NCBI GenBank assembly: GCA_027886185.1
Contig: WOAB01000124.1
Location: 1,922,001 to 1,986,000 of the forward strand
Direction of reading: 5' to 3'
From: Rheum nobile
Lineage: Eukaryota > Streptophyta > Magnoliopsida > Caryophyllales > Polygonaceae
DNA length: 64,000 nucleotides
Below the pieces are notes generated by a model. It was not told the DNA's origin, did not search any database, and saw nothing but the letters and a program-made list of their open reading frames with translations. Each line of letters starts with the position of its first letter. Position 1 is the stretch's first letter. Made by a program: the position numbers and the translations under genes. Below are positions 48,005 through 60,052 of this stretch, piece by piece.

Positions 48005-48383
48005 CAGATTCCTTTCTTTTCTCTCTGTAATACAGAGAGAAAAGAATATTATAATGAAAGTAAAACATGCTCTAGCTTTAATATACGTAGATAACATGCT
48101 CAAGCTTTATTAACTACTGCATTATTCAAAAAAATGGTTATGAATCAGTATATATATCAACATAGACATTCAATATCAATAGATAACATGCTCTAGATTT
48201 ATTAACTACTGCATTATTTAAAAAAATGGTTCTGAATTGTTACCTTGTAACCGAGTCTTGGATTTCCTGAATAAAACTGAAAAAAGAAAATTGGTTATTC
48301 ATTTGTCTTCTTTCGGTATTGATGAGAATTACCTAGACTTTAATATAAACATGTATAGCCACTGACTTGCATATACTTTACAG
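45742..48383. other. Promoter-like and microsatellite-rich stretch between captured exons
   Basis: At 46080-46400 the sequence looks like a plant promoter and leader: TGGGCCT/GGCCCA site II-like words, a telo-box AAACCCTA (46239-46246) and a CT-rich leader with TTAGGGTTT (46344-46352). This may be a captured promoter region. Further GGCCCA words occur at 47230-47470. Microsatellites follow (separate entries). No coding exon is recognised. Confidence 0.45.
47559..48003. repeat. CT/C-rich and (CT)n(GT)n microsatellite cluster
   Basis: There are mixed CT and C runs at 47559-47690, a run of C at 47849-47868, and a pure (CT)n block (47916-47966) passing directly into (GT)n (47967-48002). Confidence 0.95.
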
Positions 48384-48790
48384 CACTGCTACAAATGTTG
48401 AGATTGAGCTTCTTGTGCCTTCAGATGCTACCAACCCCAATATTAGGACATCGATGGGATCTGCTTCATATGCACCTGAAAAGGATGCACTTGTCTGGAA
48501 GATAAAATCTTTTCCTGGTGGCAAGGTATTTTTGGCTTTAATAATCTATGCCTTTTATAACTATGAAATTCAGTTGTCATAGATAACATTAGCTAGCAAT
48601 AGCTACCATATTGATCGAACATATATCTCTTATCTTTGGAGCTTTCATTTTCTTCTCACCTGCATAGGAATACATGCTAAGAGCAGAGTTCAAACTTCCT
48701 AGCATCACTTCTGAAGAAGAACTGCCTGAAAGAAAAGCACCAATACCTGTCAAGTTTGAAATACCCTATTTTACTGTTTCAGGAATCCAG
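48384..48790 (+). pseudogene. Captured fragment of AP-1 complex mu subunit
   Basis: Two exons with GT-AG borders, 48384-48525 (TATNVEIELLVPSDATNPN, ALVWKIKSFPGGK) and 48668-48790 (EYMLRAEFKLPSITSEEELP, KFEIPYFTVSGIQ), match the C-terminal mu-homology domain of plant AP-1 mu adaptins, which recognise cargo signals at the trans-Golgi network. The rest of the gene is missing. The frame is open across both exons. Confidence 0.87.
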
Positions 48791-48883
48791 GTAATCACTC
48801 TGAAAATATGGTTAAACTTTTTGTTTAAGGTCTTGCTTATATTTTGACTTATTGAAAGCTCAAGTTTTCTTTCCTGATCGATA

Positions 48884-48981
<98 letters not shown>

Positions 48982-49777
48982 TCTCATGACGATTAGTCTT
49001 AAACTGCATGATTGGTGTAAATCTGTTTATTTGTTTGATTCTTTTTTGTTGTAAGTATGATATATGTTTTGGGCATGATTATTTTGCAAGTGTTCTTGAC
49101 ATAAAAGGATAGATTGAAGACAAACTAAATACTTAACCTAATACTAAACCCTTAACTTTTAAAACAAAACCCTAAAATGAACTAATGTGCACATGTTAGG
49201 TTATATTGAAATAAAACTGCATGTTTGGTGTAAATCTATTTATTTGTTTGATTCTTTTTTGTTGTACGTAAGTATGATATCGGTTTTTGGCGTGATTTTT
49301 TTATAAGTGTTCTTGACATAAAATGATAGATTCAAGACGAACTAAACACTAAACCTAATACTAAACCCTTAGCTATTAAACAAAATTACCAAAATTGAAC
49401 TATATCAGTATATATATCAACATAGACATTCAATATCAGTAGATAACATGCTCTACTGATATTGAATGCTGCATTATTCAAAAAAAATGGTTATGAATCA
49501 GTATATATATATCAACATAGACATTCAATATCAGTAGATAACATGCTCTAGCTTTATTAACTACTGCATTATTTGAAAAATGGTTCTGAATTATTACCTG
49601 TACCCGAGTCTTGGATTTCCTGAATAAACTTGAAAAAAGAAAATAAATCAATATCAGTTTTGTTTGAAGTGTCGATATCTGGATTTTGGTGAGGATTGTT
49701 TTTACTTGTGTATGAATTCTGGATCGGCTTATTATTCAACCTCATATTTGTCTACCTATATTTCTTTCATATAAATG

Positions 49778-49834
<57 letters not shown>

Positions 49835-50488
49835 TGAATTCACTGTGAACGTAATGCATCTAGAACAAATGCTTTAATTTCTACATCTTTCTCTTATTCT
49901 TTGTCAGAATATACATATTTCACATTTACATATCTATATCCAAAACATAGATTACCAACATTATACAGCAAACTGAATTCACTGTGAACGTACCTGCTAA
50001 ATGTCAAAAACTGCTTTGCTATTACTCTTGTGCAAGACCAGTTTTTTGTACTATAATGTGAGAGGCGCTCTAGTTTTATATCAATGCTGCATGATCATGC
50101 TAAATATAAGACAATTATAATAATATTGATTTGATTTGATTATGCAGATATTACATTGTCATAATACTGACATATCATGCTTAATATTTGATTTAACTTT
50201 GCATATATTACATTGAATTTATACTACCATATTATACTGAATATTTTATTTCATTATGCAGATATTACATTGCCTTTATGGATTGTAGATTCAAAAAAAA
50301 TCGTCATTGCATAATATTGAAGATGCTGAAAGTGGATAAAAATCGTTATTACAGAATGTTTTATAGTTCCACTAATTAGATTGATGGTTGACCAAATATT
50401 ATAGTTCAAAAATTCCACTAATTAGATTGATTTTAATTTGTATAGATATTTTATGACATTCAGTTAAACTATTGTGGTAAAGATTTAA
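48791..50488. repeat. Local duplications and microsatellites, no gene
   Basis: A long (CT)n lies at 48890-48985 and (CT)n(CA)n at 49783-49834. A block beginning AAACTGCATGATTGGTGTAA (49003) is repeated about 205 bp later (from 49215). A block with GGTTATGAATCAGTATAT and ACCGAGTCTTGGATTTCC at 48135-48290 is repeated at 49488-49640. Three related words around ATGCAGATATTACATTG occur at 50140, 50200 and 50260. Confidence 0.85.
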
Positions 50489-51265
50489 GGGCTCGTTTGG
50501 TATGATCCAGGAATCGGGTTGAAATCAAAATCGGAATCGGAATCAGGAATGACTCATTTACATTCCTGTAGCTTGTCGTTTGGTATGTTGTCAGAATGAG
50601 TCGTTCTTGGACATACTCTTTATTTAATAAAATAATTAATATTATTGAATGAAAATAATTAATATTATTGTATTATTTTAATAAAATAAATAATATTATT
50701 TAATAAAACATTAATATTATTTAATTGTTTAATAAAATAATTAATATTGTTTAATTATTTGCTTAAATAATGAATATTATTTAGTTATTTATTAAAAATA
50801 ATTAATATTATTTAATTGTTTAATAAAATAATTAATATTATTTAATAAAATAATAAAAATTATTTAATTATTCATTAAAAATAATTAATTTATTCAATAA
50901 ACATAATTAATATTTTCCAATGAAAATAATTAATATTAATAATTATTTAATAAAAAATTATTATTAATTAATTGTTTAATAAAATAATTAATATTATTTA
51001 ATATAATATAATATAATTAAATGATATAATATATATGAAATAAGGGATCGGTCAAGCTCGGATACGAGTTCGGGTTGTGTTTCGGGTCGGTCGGATTTTA
51101 TATGTCTAGTTGAAATGGATGATAATCAACATTTTTTATGGAATCAAATGCTTCATGAAACTTGGAATCATCCATTCCATTATTATCTTTACCAAACATA
51201 ATTTTGGAAATCAGTCATTCTCATTTTCATTTCTGATTCCAAGGAATGAAAACCAAACACATCCT
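50489..51265. mobile_element. MITE-like element (hAT or PIF type uncertain)
   Basis: The left end GGGCTCGTTTGGTATGATCC and the right end, read inverted, AGGATGTGTTTGGTTTTCATTCC (about 23 bp, best matched over TGTTTGGTT) resemble common plant MITE termini. Inside are repeated AATAATTAATATTATTTAAT words and GGAATC/GATTCC-rich arms. No clear target duplication was found, so the class is open. Confidence 0.5.
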
Positions 51266-52243
51266 AAAAGGTATTGTCAAAAGTATATTACGTTGTTAGT
51301 GGTTATTTTTGATGATATTGAATGCTTATTAACTAATATAGTCAAATTTGATGATTAAGGTCACATTATTCAAATTAAACAAAACAAAATCAATATGTTT
51401 AGAGGGACGTTTATAAACAAATTAAAGTGGGGAAAAAAGTGAATGAATAAATAAATTTATAAAAGTAATAATATGATACATGTCCATTGAAAAAATGACA
51501 AATATTAAATTCGCCACGTAGCACAACTGTTTCTAGAATTAGGATAAATAACATAAAATCATATATACATTATAAAAATACCCATGTTTATAAAAATCAC
51601 AACAATTTATCTAACTTTGGATTTTGAAAACTTATGGTGTAAAGTTTTTTCTGGTGGAATTGGTAGTTAATGATTTTGATTTGTAAATATATAGTGTAAA
51701 CTAACATAATACTCGTGTCAAGCACAAATTTACATGTATAAAATGTTTTATGGTATAAGTGTATATATAGGAAAAATATTAACAATTATAAACTAATAAA
51801 TTATAAATACTTATCTCTCTACTTGCATATTTTTCATATCACCTAAAATTTTAAAATATAAATTCTATTTTTATATTAAAAAAACATTATAAATAAAAAA
51901 TATTTTTTTATTAAATTCTAAATTCTAAATTATATTATCTTGTATTAAAATCAATAACCGTGATGAAAACTCAAATTAATAAGTAGATTGAATTAGAAAG
52001 ACTTACATGTAAGTGTTTCTAATTCAATCTACTTAGATGTGTACACATCCGGGAAGATATTGTCCATTGATAAGTAGATTGAATTAGAAAGACTTTCTCA
52101 GATATTGTCCATTGATACAGACCTGGGCATTTCTCGCACAATATCAAATAATAGTTTAATGTTAGTAATTTTTTTAGTAAATTATTATATATGTAGATAC
52201 TCACGTAAAATATGTTATTTTATGTTTGGATTTACTAATACAA
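51266..52243. other. AT-rich stretch with a degraded Helitron-type 3' end
   Basis: Around 51685-51735 the minus strand reads GTGCTTGACACGAGTATTATGTTAG, close in plan to the terminus at 40752 but without the intact CTAG (shown here as GTGCTTGACACGAG then TATTATGTTAG). A duplication around AAGTAGATTGAATTAGAAAGA lies at 51980-52095. No gene is seen. Confidence 0.4.
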
Positions 52244-52259
52244 TCTACTATATAATAAC

Positions 52260-53947
52260 TAAAGCAAAATGACGACCGAGCAGCACGCGCCCCCGTATTG
52301 TACCCGCGTTTTCTGCTGCCACGTGTCACATTCAGAATATTTTGCCACGTGTCGACATTTCGCTCAATGTTTTTTTTTAGAAATATCTTTGATTCTGATA
52401 TTTGCTTTGTACGATATTTTTTTGAGATCTTAATGTTTCCCACTTGGTAAAAAGCAATCATAACTAACAGATACATATTTATTTAGGCGGATTAGCATCA
52501 GATTTTTACTAATTAAATATTGCAAATCTTTCTAAAAGAATACATAAATAATTTCTTACCTAAATTGTGGTTTCTTTGGCAGAAAAATGATACGTTATCT
52601 TATGAAATAAAACCGATTACCTATATTTTTTGTATATAATCAAATTACTATGCTATGCATGCATAATTGCCCAGAAAACAAAACATATAAAAATTATGCT
52701 AGCACCTATTAAACCCGACATTTGACCTGCAAAAACCACAAACTCTAAACAACATATAACACAATGCTAAAAACTAAAATCAGAGCACATAAAAACCTCT
52801 AATAGTAAACCGCAAAAACAAAGCACCTAAAAACATATAATAATACATAGTTCGGCCCCAACTAATCAAACATTATGATGTATGCAAATACAAATTATGC
52901 AAATGCAGTCTGAACACAGTATTGTGGTGCCTGTACAAACCTGTCCAAAAATAAACACATGAATATTTTTAGGGCATAAAGATGATCTGCATAATATTAG
53001 ACATAATATTACAAACTAAAAACTGCACAATCAGTGGCCCAATATCACATCATATCATAGAATATATATGTTCGATTATAATGCACCAAAAATCTGTATT
53101 TCCAAAAATTGAAATCGAACTTGATAATATAATCATACCCAAAATATTACAAAATTAAAAAGATGTTCAAATAAAAAGCAGAATATCACATACAATATAT
53201 GGATGAATTGATGGCAATGAAAATCTTAGTTTGCCAAAAATAAATAATGATATATTACGGAAAATATATGGAAAATAATTCAATCTTCAATAACCCGGTC
53301 TGTGTGGCTATATATGCACATGACTTTTCTACTGAAACTTGTAATAGAAGACTCTACATCTCTTCCACATATTCTTCTATAAATCTAGAGCTTCTCGGTT
53401 ATTTTCAGTAGATAAACTCCAGCGGAATACAAGGTAATGCTTATATCATTTGAAACAGAACTTCAGTTTTATTTTGTAGGGATTGAAATTTAACATTTCA
53501 AACAGCAATGAATGTATGATTTATTTTATTTGTTTCAGTTTTATTTAGGAAATCCAGAACTCAGTTACAAGGTAATAATTCAGAACCTATATGCAAAATG
53601 GATATCTATTTTCCATCCTTTCATTCACTCTATGCAACATTGAATATCTATTTCATGTTCATCTAAATGTAAGTATAGTATCCATACCTTTAGGTTTTCA
53701 TTTATCGATCATGAACTCCATGAGTTGTTTGAGCCTCCAGTCCGATTTCCCACACGGATTCCTACAATAACAAAAAAGGACGTGTTTTTGAACATAATTC
53801 ATAGAACTAAAAATGTATTGATATTACATAATTTCAGGAATTTCAAATTCAGCAAATTATAAAAAAGTATTGACATTACATAATTCATAGAACTGAAATG
53901 TAGATTGCACTATTTTCTGTGTTTTAGACTGAGGCATGATCACAAGT
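52260..53947. other. Helitron left arm, AT-rich, no gene
   Basis: Apart from the GC-rich leader to about 52370 with two CCACGTGTC words, nothing coding or structured was recognised. Confidence 0.45.
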
Positions 53948-54030
53948 TTGTGCAGAATATGCTCAGAGAGGGTATTAGTATATTTTTTTGCAGCTGAAAG
54001 TACTAGCCTCTCTGAGCATATTCTGCACAA
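53948..54030. repeat. Perfect 24 bp inverted repeat (hairpin), and nearby palindrome
   Basis: The left arm 53948-53971 (begins TTGTGCAGAATATGC) is perfectly complementary to 54007-54030 (ends GCATATTCTGCACAA), with a 35-base loop. A second perfect short palindrome, TTTGTGGTTG and its complement, follows near 54079-54100. It could be a foldback element or a small-RNA precursor. Confidence 0.85.
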
Positions 54031-55084
54031 CAAGCCACTATATTTACAGTAATATATTTACAGTATTAGTTTAACAATCTTTGTGGTTGGTCAACCACAA
54101 ATAAGAATTGTGGTTGGTCAAAACCTGCCCAGCTATTACAAAACTGCATACTATAATCTCAGACAAAACCAACCACAATGACAGAAATTACTAAACCTGC
54201 CCAGCTATTACAAAACTGTGAGAGAGATCCTTCTTAAATAACACTTTTTTTAGAACTTTTACATTCTAAATAATATCTATACTGATTTTAGAATTTCAGA
54301 TTTTAGAACAACATATTTCAAAACTGAGTTATTACATTTTATATAAAATGCCTAAAGATGAAGATAGTAGGTGTACCTGTATTTGTTTCATTTTTATGTA
54401 GTACCAATTAATGGTTTTTGTTACATTTGAGTCCAATCCGATCCTCCAACAAAACATGTATCATGAATATTTATTTCTTCAAACCTATGAAGGAAAATAA
54501 TAGGGTTAAATTACATGTACCAGATGTCAGTAAAGTAGAATAGCAGTTAAGAACTTGAATGAAAATGTATATTTTGAAGTGAAAAAAATAGTACCTTAAA
54601 ATTTGATTGTAACACTCAGATTGCTGACTGATTTCCAGTACACTTCTAATTTTGGATTCAGTTATTTCTATTTGCACAAGTGAAAAAACGATTAATTAGA
54701 ATATGAATTAATAAGCATGAAGCAATTATGTAAAGTAATATATTGCACAATATTAACAACTTTAATTTTGCGAAGGAGATATGTTCTACCTTGCAGAATA
54801 TGAAAGTATTAAACTTTATAAATCCATTAATATTGTATTGACTGTTGTTATCAGGGCCACATGGAGTGATTATCTGCATTCAGATAGAGGAGAGGAATTG
54901 AAAAGGTTAGTTTCGTACTCTATGAAAAATTATACCTTATATTATGTATAAGTTGCAACTAAATGTTACTGTTATGTATACTAATGTTCTATATATGGTA
55001 TATTTTCTTCATATACATGTACAAAAATATAAACATAGAAGAGAAAAAATAATTCAGTAAAATTGAGAGAGAGAGAGAGTGATT

Positions 55085-55201
55085 AAAGTTTAATACTTTA
55101 CTTTGGTGGCTTCCTTTTGTCAGCCTTGCTCTGAGTTCCTCGATAGAGGTACCCCTTTCTACTTCCTGCATTAGCTCCATTCGACCAGCTTCATATTCCT
55201 C
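55085..55201 (-). pseudogene. Unidentified captured exon
   Basis: After a TGCAG acceptor the minus strand encodes EEYEAGRMELMQEVERGTSI and then EELRARLTKGSHQS, up to a GT donor. The frame and borders look like a real exon, but I do not recognise the gene. It lies downstream of the SEC23 exons in the same direction. Confidence 0.45.
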
Positions 55202-55284
55202 CTGCATTACAGAGAGCATTTTAGTTCAAATTTATGATTCTCAACCACAAGTCCAACATACATCATGCGCTACAGTACAAAACC

Positions 55285-56195
55285 AAAATTGTAGGTGTAG
55301 AGTTGAATGAATAAGCTAGAAGAGATGGTTGAATCATGACAGCAGCATTCATAACGCTCTCTCGGTTTACCAACATCCGGAAGTAAGCACTCTCATCAGG
55401 ACTATTGTTAAAAACCTAGAAAAGGAATGTCATAATAAGAAAATAAGCTTTGAAATCCAGCTTTAAATAGTATACATTTATGTGTGCAACCATCCTGCAA
55501 GAGAGAAGATGCAAGCTTCTTACCTGTATAAATTGTGACCGCCTTAGATTAAACATGAACTATGGGAATAATGAAAAACAAGGGTTTAAGGTGAAGGATG
55601 TTGGATCGTCTTTTCGATAGTCGCCAAATTTGGAGCAAATACGTATTAGAGTCCTATCCAACCACCGCGTAGCATCAAAACTTTCCTGCATCAGTCAACG
55701 AGTAAATTCAACTTAAGTTGTACCAGTAAAAAGATCATAACACCATGGAAAAAGTAATCGCAAGAACTATATAATAGAACTCGATAATGTTTCATTTGAG
55801 GTCAAAAGGGGGGAAGCTGAAGCTGCAGGGACTGTCAAGGACCAAAGATCAACTGAAGCTTGGTGAGAATGTGAAATATAATAAAAGTATCCTATATATG
55901 GTTTTAAAATAATAAATCTCTACTTCAAATTCGCATAGGACTCACTATACAGAGCAAAGAGAAAGCAAATTCCAATTTTGAAACAAAAAAAGTTCTTTGA
56001 AGCAGAATACTCCTCCAACTAACAATTTTTGGTGTTGGAATTGACCCACAAAAATCTAATTAAAAGTACAGTGCCCCTAAGAGCTCAAAACAGAAGGGTG
56101 AAAGAAACAAGTACCTCCATTTCCATCTTGTAAGAACACAATCTTGCCATCACAACAGCTGTAGTTTCCTGATCAAACCCTTGCATCAATAGAAG
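55285..56195 (-). pseudogene. Captured fragment of SEC23 (COPII coat subunit)
   Basis: The exons on the minus strand are 56195-56115 (MQGFDQETTAVVMARLCSYK), 55685-55524 (ESFDATRWLDRTLIRICSKF, GDYRKDD, NLRRSQFIQ) and 55415 to about 55285 (VFNNSPDESAYFRMLVNRES, MIQPSLLAYSFNS). They match the helical region of SEC23, the GTPase-activating subunit of the COPII vesicle coat. TAG at 55560-55562 replaces the Gln in SLFPQFMFN. After SFNS the match ends. The fragment therefore cannot make a SEC23 protein. Confidence 0.88.
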
Positions 56196-57330
56196 CTAAA
56201 ATAAGAGACGAAAGGCAACATTTTCTTAGAAGCTTTTAAGCAATTTGACAAAATATATTAAAAGTCAATGCATCTACATAGCCCAAACCTGAGAAAGCCA
56301 TCATGGAATGGCCTGAAAATTTGGAGCTTTGACCAGTATTAAGGTCAATAAAAAGTCCCATAAACATTTTCGCTTCATGATGCTAAAGTACATAAAATGA
56401 ATTTTACAGGTAATGCTTTGACCAGTTTTACTTCCTAGGAAGACGATATGCCAAATGGAATGGATAAGACAAGGTATAAATATGAGTTGTAAGAGAAACC
56501 AAGTGATGGTGCAAAAACACAAGTGGGTCAAAACATCAGGACACGTGCAATTCAGATTTGTTTACCAGTTTTAGGGTACACAGAGAAACAGATAGAGATC
56601 TCAGTGAATTAGACAAAAAAAATTGTTAGTATAGTTTAATAGAAACATGTTTTCAAAAATTAAGCATTTTAAACATCAAAAAATTTAGAGAGAGAGAGAT
56701 CAGACTTACATTTCTCAATTCTGGAGTTAGCCAGAAAGTTCTTCCACATCTCCTCATCAACCGCGTCGATGGGTTCTTCTAGAACTCGAACCTAGAATAG
56801 CCTTTCCATCAATTTTATAGTATACAAGCCAAAGATCTGTTTTCAGAGAACATAAACCATAGATTTAGATAAAGATAGTGAGAGAGAGATTTAGGGCGAG
56901 AGCAATAGAGACATAGATCTTACCTTTCAAAGATCTGGATCTCAGAATCACCCTCACCTTCCAGATCTGATCACCATCTCTTGAGACATTTTGTAGTTTA
57001 TCTTTTCCTTGCATGTCGACTTTGGACAACAATGGTAGTGGATCTTTTTTTTAGAGTCTGAAACAGAGGAAGACAAACTCGATGTTGTTTAAGGTGATTT
57101 AGAGAAAGATGAAGAATAAAAGTGGAGGTAGAGATTCTGTTGTTTGGAGACAAAGATGGTGAAGTTTGATGAAGAACAAGTAAAGAGAGAAAGGAAATGG
57201 AAGTGGCGGAAGAGGAAAGTGCTGAATGTGGTAGGTTTCCGTAAAAGCGTGATATTTGTTTGTTACATGTGGCAGTGAACCGGGTCAATTAAATTGGCAG
57301 ACCTAATAGGCCAGATGAAGCCAGTCGGAC
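56196..57330 (-). other. 5' part of a chimeric captured unit: unidentified short exons
   Basis: On the minus strand 56805-56720 reads VRVLEEPIDAVDEEMWKNFL with splice-like borders, and 56980-56945 reads MSQEMVIRSGR before GTGAGG. The leader 57190-57000 is CT/CA-rich. These could be the first exons of a fusion with the SEC23 exons, but I recognise neither, and 56204-56700 shows no coding signal. Confidence 0.35.
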
Positions 57331-57524
57331 AAGCCCAATAACAAAGCCGAAATAAAATGGGCTAATTTTATTTAATAAACTTTAAACCCATCAGTCAAAT
57401 ATGTTGTAATTGGGCTTTAAGCCCATTAACGAAACCGAAATAAAACGGACTAATTTTATTTAATAAACTTTAAACCCATCAGTCAAATATGTTGTAATTG
57501 GGCTTTAAGCCCATTAACGAAACC
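57331..57524. repeat. Tandem duplication of about 88 bp with GGGCTT/AAGCCC words
   Basis: Two nearly identical units start at 57331 and 57419 (AAGCCCANTAACRAARCCGA) and a third begins at 57508. Each carries paired GGGCTTTAAGCCC palindromes. Confidence 0.85.
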
Positions 57525-58768
57525 TAATTTCTATTAGTTTATTTAAAAAATAAAAGGATAATAAAAACAGAAAACGAAAAAGAAAGAAAAGAAACAAATC
57601 AGTAAAATCTCTTTTACCATTCACCTTCTTCAACCCCCACCCAACTCACCCCGACCTCCTGTGTTTAAGCAGATCAGATTAAGACATGATTCATCAACAT
57701 TCAAATCATTTTTTTTTGTTTGGTTTGCTCGCACAAATACTTCCAGTTATGCACAGATTTTCGAACCTCTAAAATTCGAACCCTAATAGAAACCCTAACT
57801 CAGATTTCAGGATAAATTGAGAGTAACAAGAGCAAATTAGATGAATCAAATCCTAATTCTCCATAATTGCACCCAAATTCGCACAGAATACAAAACAAAT
57901 TTGAGCAAAATCACACGAAGCCGAAGAGATATATAATATTTATAAAAGTTAAAGGCTTACCGTTCTGACGAAGACCCAAAAGAAGCCAGCGGTGACTTGT
58001 CGCCGGAGATGCAGAGGCTTCCCACGAAGCCGAAGAGCACACCGAAGAGAATCCCATTGCTTGATTCTCAGAGCTCATCGGGGAAGAGACGATTGTGGTA
58101 AGAGATTAATCACTGAATCGGTTTGAGGAAGGAGGCAACTCGCCGAATTTACAGAGAAACCTCTATTTTCCGATGAGCTCTGAGAAGAAAACTCCGGCGT
58201 TCCGAGTCCGGTCTGGGGGAGGAGACGAGTGAAGTGAAGACGGGTTCAGTGAATCGATCCGGGCTCGCAGGAGGTGAGAGGGAGATTCAGATTGGTATCG
58301 TCGACAGAGAATGACTGAGCATGGATCTGTAAGAGGAGAATAAGGATGACAGAGAAAGAAAGTGTGAGAGCGTGAGAGAGAAGACGAAAATGGCAAATGG
58401 CTGAGCATAGGGTTTCCGCATTAGGCAATTTAGGGTTTAGAAGCATCTGGATCTTGATGCTTCGTATTGGGCTTATTAGTCCATGAACGATACGAGCCCA
58501 AACCGGCCCAAATTACTAAAGTGGCAGCCGATCAACTGGGCCTATAATAAGCCCATAAAGTAAATCAAATTAGCTGCTACTATTACGACCCATCCACATA
58601 ATAATATTTACTCATAAATTTATTTAATTTTAAAATTTATATTTTAAAATATTAAAATAATTTTTTAGTATTTACATATATTTTTCCTACTTTTTCATAA
58701 ACATATTAAGTATTTACATATGTCTATATATTTGTATTATATTAAAAAATGATTAGTATGTACATTTA
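57525..58768 (-). promoter_or_regulatory. Promoter-like region facing the captured minus-strand exons
   Basis: On the minus strand it contains two telo-box words AAACCCTA (58408-58415 and 58431-58438), site II-like GGGCTT/GGCCCA words at 58467-58556, and CT-rich leader-like sequence at 58200-58400. This arrangement is typical of promoters of highly expressed plant genes. Whether it is captured with a gene 5' end is inference. No protein is recognised. Confidence 0.4.
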
Positions 58769-59048
58769 ATTGAGGAGATTGAATTACAGATAACATCATA
58801 AAAGCGGCTATAGGTTAAACACGAGTGTATATAGTACTCGGTAAAACCCTAACAGAACAGGACAGTATTGGGCCCAAATCGACAGCCCAATAAGAGAATG
58901 TTGCATAGTGTTTGTGCCAGGGGTGACTCCGCCCCCCCGGACCCCCAGGCGAGGGGGCACTTCGTCCCCCTCGACCCCCAGACTCGCTAACCGGTCAGCG
59001 AGACCCCCGTGCCAGCTCTGCGAAGTGTGACAATTCAAGCATACTCAA
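58769..59048. repeat. GC-rich dispersed repeat, copy 2
   Basis: It shares TTGAGGAGATTGA, CCCAATAAGAGAA, the core GACTCCGCCCCCC and the end AATTCAAGCATACTCAA with 7755-7946, in the same orientation. It is longer by about 90 bp near its start. The two copies sit in different transposons, so this is an independent mobile repeat. Confidence 0.8.
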
Positions 59049-59883
59049 TAGGGTGATTTGGCCCATAAGTCCATTTAGTAGTTATAAATTTATATTATAT
59101 TTTTATGATAGTCAAATAAAATAACTTTTTTTAATTGTTTGATTTTTTTGATTACTTATATTAAGTAGTTCCATATGTTCATTTATTTTTATATTATTAG
59201 GAAAAATTAGTAGCATGTAGATTTATTTATTTTACTTTTAATATATTTAAGATCTTACAGGGTGATTTTGTTATGGACGGATTAAATCGGCATAACAGAG
59301 CCTTGAGATTGGTTGCTATTAGAGAGAAACGACAAGAAACAAATTCAAATCGATCAGGTCAATAAATCGCATTCAATAATCGTTTTAGTAGTATTGATGT
59401 AAGGAGTGTGGCTATCATTGTTTCAAAGACTACTTAACCAATTTTTATTATTAATAAAGTTATGGAGAGTTCTGTCTCTCTTTATATAATGTAATGTTTT
59501 ATATCTTGAATATTTTTAATCGATTAGTCATTTTTTATATAAGAATTTATCTACTTTTATAATAGTCATTAATTATATTTGTATATCAATTAAACATATA
59601 ATAAAATATATTATTTTTATAAATAAAAAAATATACAAATCCCGTGCAAGAACTACACTAGTATCAAATAACTAAGCTTCATATAATATAGTGAAGTAAA
59701 TTGGGGTATACTCGAGGAAACATCAATAACATTAAATATCATATAATTTAAAATTGAATGTGAGTTTGATATTATTATGGCAAAATACAATTTTATTAGT
59801 GATGAAACTTTATTGTTAACTATTATAGATATTTGAAGAAGAAGGTAAAATTATATGGTAACAATTAAAGGATAAAACATTAG

Positions 59884-59930
<47 letters not shown>

Positions 59931-60052
59931 CTATAAAGTTTAACATAAACTTTAAACATTAGGGAGACGTAATATTACAAAATATATTAATTAATCTCAT
60001 GATCTCAAATCTAAACTAATAAATCTATCAAAATAACTAATTTTTATAATAT
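59049..60052. other. AT-rich spacer with (TA)n
   Basis: It contains the Helitron 3' end (59661) and a (TA) tract at 59886-59924. No gene. Confidence 0.6.

Larger units (their letters stand above)
40752..48790 (-). mobile_element. Helitron-like segment carrying captured gene fragments (right end not located)
   Basis: On the minus strand a hairpin with CTCGTGC and GCACGAG arms (40764-40780) is followed by TATTACACTAG ending at 40752. The next base is C instead of the canonical T, so the terminus is slightly degraded. To its right lie exon fragments of four unrelated host genes, all on the plus strand. I could not find the 5' end, so 48790 is only the end of the last captured exon. A Pack-type element could in principle do the same, but no inverted termini were seen. 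Confidence 0.5.
52244..59661 (+). mobile_element. Helitron, plus strand, carrying SEC23 fragments
   Basis: The 5' end is TCTACTATATAATAACTAAA at 52244, preceded by A and followed by GC-richer sequence with two GCCACGTGTC words, as in many plant Helitron starts. The 3' end has a degenerate hairpin (CCCGTGC and partners, from 59641) and CTAG at 59658-59661 followed by T. No RepHel gene is present, so it is non-autonomous. The captured exons lie on the minus strand. A second copy of the GC-rich repeat (58769-59048) is inside. Confidence 0.65.

Noticed and set aside
42953..48790. One continuous plus-strand host gene (DnaJ-AMSH-bHLH-AP-1 mu)
   Set aside because: The fragments come from four unrelated families, each lacks its ends, and there is a phase error within the DnaJ part; capture by a transposon explains this better.
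47520..48987. Arg/Glu-rich open frames on the minus strand
   Set aside because: They are translations of CT/GA microsatellites.
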